From: Kalmanozyma brasiliensis GHG001 | Lineage: Eukaryota > Basidiomycota > Ustilaginomycetes > Ustilaginales | Direction of reading: 5' to 3' | NCBI RefSeq assembly: GCF_000497045.1 | Contig: NW_015961962.1 | Location: 186,001-250,000, forward strand | DNA length: 64,000 nucleotides | Shown here: piece by piece, positions 58,896 to 64,000 of the stretch | Layout of the letters: every line of letters begins with the position of its first letter | Position numbering within the stretch: position 1 is the stretch's first letter | Translations under genes and position numbers: made by a program | Notes under the pieces: generated by a model | Told to the model about the DNA's origin: nothing | Database searches by the model: none | Seen by the model: only the letters and a program-made list of their open reading frames with translations

Positions 58896-60482
58896 ATGGC
58901 GCTCTTCAAACAGTACGACGACTTCCTCCTCAACAACGCCTCGCAAATCACCGCCGTTGAGAGCTCGCTTCGATCCATCACTTACTTTCTACCAGGTCGA
59001 TTCAAGGATGCCGAACTTGCAGGTGAAGCCATTTATGCATCGCTCAACCTGCTCGGTCTCTACCACGACTCGATCCTAGCTCGAGCGCTCGAGAAGCAGA
59101 ATCCGCTCGCCATTACCAGCAGCAACGCTTCGGAAAAGCAGGGCTTTCAATCCAGCCTCGCGCCGCTGGAACCATCACAGCGCGGAAGCGCCCTCACCGG
59201 CCTCACGCCTTCCGAACATGCCAGATATACTCAGCACTTTTCGCGCAACTCCAAGAGCTACAACCGTGTAGCCAGGACGCTGGTCGTGGTGGGATACTTG
59301 GAGCTGGTTGCAGAGATGGTGGCCAGGAGGAAGCTCGGACGGAGGAAGGCGTGGGATGTCGTGGCTGCTATCGAAGGCTTGAAGGTGGTACTGCGTCTCA
59401 GTCTGGTACAGATAACAGGGTCGAGGATGGCGATCAACCCTCCCATTCCGGAACGCGAAGTCGACCCAGCCGCATTGGAGCAGGAACGAGTCAAGACCAT
59501 GGGCAAGCTCGCCGATCGCCTCGACACCGCCGCAGCATCCTCGAGCTCAAGCCTCTCGCTATCGAGCGCAGAACAACCACCCAAGGGCTACTGGAAGGGA
59601 TCGCGCACTGGGCTATTGCGGCCGACACTCGCTTCCCTTCGACCGGGATACGACCAACTCGAAGATGAGCCGCTGCCATCCACCGCAGAACTCGATCGTC
59701 GACCACCTCACTTGCGCGCTTTGCGCATCAACGCAGCTCAATCCGGTTCCGACACCGATGACACGCTCGTCGACTCGACCCGACTCAACGCATCCAGTAC
59801 GCTCACACGGACACCCAATGGACAAGATGCCGTGTCCCCAGTCGCACGCAAGGATCCACCCTCGCCGCCAATTCACATGAAGCCGTGGTCGGAATCGCAG
59901 ATCAACGACTACCTCCTCTCGCGCGTCCTCACGGTGAACGACGTGCGTAAGCCTGAAGACCTCGTGCGCCCACTCCGCAATCGCACCGGTCACCTCGCCG
60001 AAGTGCTCTGGATCCTGCGTCCCTTCCTCTACGTCCTCGCCCTGCGCCGATATGGTCGACGCGCCACACTTCCCTTCGCACTCTCGTTCGCCCTCGAGTA
60101 CCTTGCCAAGGAGCTCCGCGGGCGCTCCTTCGCGCCCGCCACTCCTGGCCCCAAAAACCTGTTCGCCACCAACCCCCTAATGGCGGCTCTGATGGGTCAG
60201 AACCCGCTCACCTCGATCCTCGCCTCGGTCTTCATGGGCGCCAACCCAGCCGACAAGGCCAAACGCCCCATCTCGTCCGTCGAAGACTCGGAATGGGCCA
60301 AACGAGGCAACGCCTTCTGGTGGTATCTGCTTCGAGGTCCGCTCTGGTACTCCTTCACCCGTCCTAGACTCACAAATCTGGTCAACAGAACCCAGGGCAA
60401 GTTCTTGATCGGTATGGTCGGCGGCGTACTCAGCGACTACCTCCCCCTCATCGACGAGTACTACTACTACTCGGCAACCTAG
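58896..60482 (+). CDS. pex16: Peroxin Pex16, peroxisomal membrane biogenesis
   Basis: Pex16 is an integral membrane protein that helps recruit Pex3 and peroxisomal membrane proteins at the ER and peroxisome. The 528 aa protein begins YDDFLLNNASQITAVESSLR followed by SITYFLPGRFKDAELAGEA, the diagnostic N-terminal block. It continues with VARTLVVVGYLELVAEMVARR and AAIEGLKVVLRLSL helices, a polar Ser-rich middle (about 205-330), then hydrophobic stretches (LWILRPFLYVLALRRYG) and a C-terminal LIGMVGGVLSDYLPLIDEYYYY end, all in the family order. Human PEX16 is about 336 aa; the excess lies in the polar insertion. The start at 58896 (atcATGgcg) directly precedes the conserved block. Baker's yeast lacks Pex16, while filamentous fungi have it. 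Confidence 0.93.
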   Translation: MALFKQYDDFLLNNASQITAVESSLRSITYFLPGRFKDAELAGEAIYASLNLLGLYHDSILARALEKQNPLAITSSNASEKQGFQSSLAPLEPSQRGSALTGLTPSEHARYTQHFSRNSKSYNRVARTLVVVGYLELVAEMVARRKLGRRKAWDVVAAIEGLKVVLRLSLVQITGSRMAINPPIPEREVDPAALEQERVKTMGKLADRLDTAAASSSSSLSLSSAEQPPKGYWKGSRTGLLRPTLASLRPGYDQLEDEPLPSTAELDRRPPHLRALRINAAQSGSDTDDTLVDSTRLNASSTLTRTPNGQDAVSPVARKDPPSPPIHMKPWSESQINDYLLSRVLTVNDVRKPEDLVRPLRNRTGHLAEVLWILRPFLYVLALRRYGRRATLPFALSFALEYLAKELRGRSFAPATPGPKNLFATNPLMAALMGQNPLTSILASVFMGANPADKAKRPISSVEDSEWAKRGNAFWWYLLRGPLWYSFTRPRLTNLVNRTQGKFLIGMVGGVLSDYLPLIDEYYYYSAT

Positions 60483-60621
60483 TCGGAATGGAGAGATGGG
60501 ATGCTACGATTGATCGTGTATGCGTAGAATGCTGAATGGATGTATAACAAAATGCATATGATAAAAATGAGTGAATTCCGGCGCTTCCTTGTGTGAGTTC
60601 CGTCTAAAAAGCGATTCCATT
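60483..60621. other. Convergent 3' gap, Pex16 / Pbs2
   Basis: This 139 bp gap lies between convergent stops and can only hold 3' UTRs. Confidence 0.55.
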
Positions 60622-62352
60622 TCATGCGACGGTGGACGATGATCCGGGTGCAACGGGTGCGTTGGCCGCCTCTTTCCTTTTGGTCCTTGCATCGATCGCC
60701 CTTGCGACCCAACCGACCATGTCCACCCCTTCCTCGCCCTTGGCCTCGTCCTGCGCCAAAAAGTCGTGCTTGAGCAGCTGCGCATACGTCGGTCGACGCG
60801 AAGGGATCTTCTCCAAACACTTGTCGACAAAGTCCCTCGCCGTCTCGCTGTACAGCTCCGGGGGCAGCTCGGGAGGGTCCCCATGCACGATCGCCTGCAA
60901 CTGCGCAAACACGTTCGAGTACGTCTCGGGTGGGTAAGGGTACGTGCCCAGCGTCGTCTCGACCATCGACAAGCCCAGGGACCATACATCCGACGCCACC
61001 GTGTACGTGCCCAGCATGTTCTGCGACTCACCCTTGATGCGTTCCGGCGCCATGTACGATTGACACCCGATGTTGGTCTTGGCGAGCGACTTTTCCAGTT
61101 GGCCGGAGACGCCAAAATCGCACAGCTTGACTTGACCCTTGCGGTTGATCAGCACGTTGGTCGGCTTAACGTCGCGATGCATGATCTGAAGTTGATCTTT
61201 GAGGAAGCTGAGCCCTCGAACCATGCTCCCCGTGATCCGTGCCAGCACATCCTCGGGTACACTCCCCCGCTCGCCATACAGCTTGTCCAAACTCCCCGCA
61301 TTCATATACTCCATGCAGTAGTACACGCACGACTCGATGAAGAACGCTCCGTAGAACTCGACGATCTGCGGCGCAGTAGCCCGATGCAAGATGTCGAGCT
61401 CCATGATGATCGCATTGAGTTTCGATTCGTCGAGCTCGAGCCGGATCTCCTTCATGGCCATCTCGACGTGCGTTTGCGTGTGTCGGACTTTGCGGACGGT
61501 GCCGTAGTTGCCCTTGCCCAGCTCGTCCTCGAGCTCGAGCTCGGCCATGTTGATCTTGAAGGAGGTGCCGTTGCCAAATTCGACGCCCGAGGCGTGGAGG
61601 ACGGCTTTGCCGCTGAAGTTGAGGCGACCGGAGGGATCAACGATCTTGGAAAAGTTGCTGAAGGGGGTCGACATGGCATCGCCGTTTTCCTGTGCGCCAT
61701 CGGCAGTTTTGGCAGAGGAGGCACCGTCGGGAAGACGACCTGGGGGAGGAGCACGGCGTCCGGTGCCAGCACCCATGCCGCTTGGTGGAGCACCCGCTGC
61801 CGAGCCATCTGCTCCGAGACCCATATCGCTCAGCTTGAGACCTGGTCGATTGCGTCTCGCCCCGGGCCCTGCACCTGCGGCTGGAGATGCTGACGGTGGC
61901 CCTCCTCCCCCGATGGCGCCTGGCACACCTCTGCGAGCTGCGAGACCGCCCATGCCCGGCGTTCCCGCTAATGAGCCGGGTCGATTGCTCGCCGAGACAA
62001 AGAGAGAGGCACTGGCACTGCTGTCGATGCGCTGATCGTGGCCCATGACAGTTTGACCAGGTCCTCGGTTGGCGTTGGCAGCGAGCTTGGCTTGCAAGCT
62101 AGGCGGGAGACGAGCGCCTGCCATCTGACGAGCGCGTTCGGCCGCACCGACGGCTGTGTTGGCCGGCCTCGCTGCCGAGGGTCCGCCCGTCCCTGGAGAA
62201 GGACGGAGCGATGGCGAGGGACCGGACGACGGTGAAGCTCTTGAAGGAGGACCACCGGTAGCGCTCTGGCCTGATGGTTGATTTGGCGCATCCTTGAGGC
62301 TCATCTGAGCCGTAAGACGCTCCATCTCTCCTGACGAGATCGAGTCGGTCAT
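60622..62352 (-). CDS. pbs2: MAP kinase kinase Pbs2 of the HOG osmostress pathway
   Basis: Pbs2 activates the Hog1 MAP kinase in response to osmotic and other stress. The 576 aa protein has a Ser/Pro/Gly-rich N-terminal half with proline clusters near 130-200, then a kinase domain at about 265-535. Motifs are GKGNYGTV (glycine loop), AMKEIRLELDESK, HRDVKPTNVLI (catalytic loop), DFGVSGQLEKSLAKTNIG, CQSYMAPERIKGES and WSLGLSMVETTLGTYPYPPE. The activation segment SLAKTNIGCQSYMAPERI, with Ser and Thr phosphosites, is the Pbs2 signature. I chose the ATG at 62352 because the upstream opening codon is TTG. No intron is evident. Confidence 0.95.
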   Translation of the reverse strand: MTDSISSGEMERLTAQMSLKDAPNQPSGQSATGGPPSRASPSSGPSPSLRPSPGTGGPSAARPANTAVGAAERARQMAGARLPPSLQAKLAANANRGPGQTVMGHDQRIDSSASASLFVSASNRPGSLAGTPGMGGLAARRGVPGAIGGGGPPSASPAAGAGPGARRNRPGLKLSDMGLGADGSAAGAPPSGMGAGTGRRAPPPGRLPDGASSAKTADGAQENGDAMSTPFSNFSKIVDPSGRLNFSGKAVLHASGVEFGNGTSFKINMAELELEDELGKGNYGTVRKVRHTQTHVEMAMKEIRLELDESKLNAIIMELDILHRATAPQIVEFYGAFFIESCVYYCMEYMNAGSLDKLYGERGSVPEDVLARITGSMVRGLSFLKDQLQIMHRDVKPTNVLINRKGQVKLCDFGVSGQLEKSLAKTNIGCQSYMAPERIKGESQNMLGTYTVASDVWSLGLSMVETTLGTYPYPPETYSNVFAQLQAIVHGDPPELPPELYSETARDFVDKCLEKIPSRRPTYAQLLKHDFLAQDEAKGEEGVDMVGWVARAIDARTKRKEAANAPVAPGSSSTVA

Positions 62353-63052
62353 GCTGTTTGCGGGCGGGGTCGTCTGTCGGAGTCTGAGAGGCAATGCTTT
62401 GCAAGGACGGAGACAAGAAGATGCTGAAGCTATTCCTAGACGGCGCGGCAGAGACTGTCGACGGTTGATGTATCCTTAGGAGCGATTCCGATGCAGATTA
62501 AGTCAAGTGAAGAATGTCGTCGGGCTGCTGATGATATCAATTGTGTTCCGAGAGGAGTGTGCGAGCTTTGGATCAGTCAGCTTGTCGAATGCTTTGGACG
62601 TCGGTGCTGCCGAGTGTCGATAGGACGCGATGCGATGGCTGCGTATAGAGCTTCGGCTGTGTCCGATGAACCAAGCGAGGTTGAGTCCACGCAGTCTCGA
62701 CTGAGAGCGAGTCGGAGGATCCGGAGCAAAAGAGAGTGAGTAAAGTAGTAGGATCGGACAGAGCCGCACTGCGTGTCTCCGCCGTGTTCCTCTGCTGTTG
62801 TTAGTGGTGATGGCAAGGACAGTAGGAGCCAGATGCAATGTGTGATGGGGGACGAGCAATCGATGCAGTCGACATCGGAAATTGGGCGAGTCCAGTCCAG
62901 CCAGAAGTGACAGGCTCAGCCAGGCAGCCCAAAGCCCGGCAAATTGCCAGACTCCAAAAGTGCTTGCAAAAACGGTGTCGATTCGGTCAACCTGGCATTT
63001 CACTTCGGCTGCTGCTGCCGCCTTTTTCGATTCTCGCGTCACACACGCCGAC

Positions 63053-63054
<2 letters not shown>

Positions 63055-63090
<36 letters not shown>
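63055..63090 (+). repeat. (AC)n microsatellite
   Basis: A perfect CA/AC dinucleotide run extends at least 36 bases directly into the N gap, so its true length is unknown. Confidence 0.95.
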
Positions 63091-63119
63091 NNNNNNNNNN
63101 NNNNNNNNNNNNNNNNNNN
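63091..63119. other. Assembly gap (29 Ns)
   Basis: Twenty-nine unresolved bases follow the AC repeat and precede a short T run. The gap most likely reflects failed sequencing through the microsatellite. Confidence 0.98.
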
Positions 63120-63912
63120 TTTTTCGCTTCCACGAGCCGTCCCACCATCCCACGGAAATGGTCGCCGTTACCTTCCCTGAGCTGTCATGCTTTTGACATT
63201 CGTTGCACGCCGATACGGCATTGAGAGGTGATGTTGTATCAGTCAAGCCAGCAGCACTCTAACCACAGTCTCAGCTTGCAATGCGAGCCGGACGGTCAGG
63301 TACACCTTGACGTGATCCAACCTAGAGCGAAACTCCAGCAGCGTTTTCACCCCTCTTCGCTCTTGCTGACACTGTGAGAAAGCATGCTGACGCCGGCCTC
63401 AGTCACTCGGTTGCTGTCTGTGGTGACTTGGACAGATGTGCCGGCTTCATGAGCAAACGCCTCGTTGCGACATGCGCCATAACAGCTTCAGCGAGAGTCG
63501 CGAGTGGCTTGTTCGTGAGTCAGCTGCACCTGGCAAGTCTGAGCTCCGATGCTCAAGGCCAGAGACCCTTGGCATCGCCAATCCCGGCGAAGATCGCGAG
63601 ATTGAATCTTGGCATTGGTTCCTGATCGGGACGATAGCACCATCGCTCGACCTAACAGGCCTGCACAATGCACACTTTTCTCGATGCCACCTCTTTCACG
63701 CCAAGCCCTGGTGCTTGCTCTCTCAAGACCCTCGAAATCCACTTTGCCGGATCACGTCGCTCGCCTGTAGGCAGCAGAGGCATCGTCCGATAGGGTCCGG
63801 TTTCCCTTTGGGTCTGTGATTTCACCGGTGCCTCCTGCTTGACGGAGATCGCGAGCGCTCTCTGAGCCGCATAGGTCTGCTTTAATTAGGCGCATCTCTC
63901 GACTTCTTCTTC

Positions 63913-64000
63913 CTATGCCCTGATACGAGCGTCGACGACCTTGTCAGGGCCATCACGAGCATCATGAAGGAACTGGTCCAAGGCGGTGAAGAGTCTGCAG
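63913..64000 (-). CDS. Possible C-terminal end of a gene beyond the right edge
   Basis: On the minus strand the frame from 64000 down to a TAG at 63915-63913 reads RLFTALDQFLHDARDGPDKV and then VDARIRA. The composition is protein-like (alternating hydrophobic and charged residues, helix-compatible), but only 29 codons are visible and I cannot assign a family. The call could be chance. Confidence 0.3.
   Translation of the reverse strand, partial: CRLFTALDQFLHDARDGPDKVVDARIRA

Larger units (their letters stand above)
62353..63912. promoter_or_regulatory. Pbs2 upstream region with microsatellite and N gap
   Basis: This 1.56 kb stretch holds the Pbs2 promoter, an AC microsatellite and an N gap. 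The longest ORFs here (for example 63436-63819, plus strand) have no recognisable motif or codon pattern and are not called as genes. Confidence 0.5.

Noticed and set aside
63436..63819. 127-codon plus-strand ORF near the right end
   Set aside because: It has no motif, a Cys/His/Arg-rich random look, and competing ORFs in other frames.

Overview
The window is eukaryotic nuclear DNA from a basidiomycete, most probably a smut fungus (Ustilaginales). The supporting signs are a compact GC-rich layout, long mostly intronless ORFs, a few 80-120 bp GT-AG introns with CTGAC-like branch sites, and a gene set typical of the Ustilago/Sporisorium group: a GH45 endoglucanase like Egl1, Wee1, Pbs2, and a yeast-type Dpm1 with a membrane tail. 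I do not assign a species. Seventeen protein genes are supported, plus one doubtful fragment at the right edge. I found no rRNA, tRNA, transposon or CRISPR array.

Left part (1-21.5 kb): the 3' part of a URE2-type glutathione S-transferase; a NudE dynein-regulator homologue divergent from a giant XMAP215/TOG microtubule polymerase; dolichol-phosphate mannosyltransferase divergent from glyoxalase I; the WD40-M20 peptidase Dug2 divergent from RNA polymerase III subunit Rpc34/RPC6; and a secreted GH45 endoglucanase. Three of these genes (GST, glyoxalase I, Dug2) handle glutathione.

Middle part (22-38.5 kb) is the most unusual region. One uninterrupted ORF joins an Edc4/Ge-1-like decapping scaffold to a complete kynurenine 3-monooxygenase. 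It is followed by a group that looks devoted to a cell-surface glycan: a two-exon fusion of an acyltransferase-3 membrane domain to an egghead-like GT2 glycosyltransferase, a 3.9 kb gap without supported genes, a second acyltransferase-3 protein that lacks the family histidine, and a GH26-like glycanase with a GPI-type tail. I propose, as inference, that these make, acylate and trim a mannose-type surface polysaccharide.

Right part (40-64 kb): Wee1 kinase, a CLIP-170 homologue (CAP-Gly, coiled coil, two zinc knuckles), a type II phosphatidylinositol 4-kinase of the Lsb6 type, a kinase with DFN in place of DFG, peroxin Pex16, and the HOG-pathway MAPKK Pbs2. An AC microsatellite that runs into a 29-base N gap lies near 63.1 kb. 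With NudE and XMAP215 on the left, the CLIP-170 homologue makes three microtubule plus-end or dynein genes in one window.
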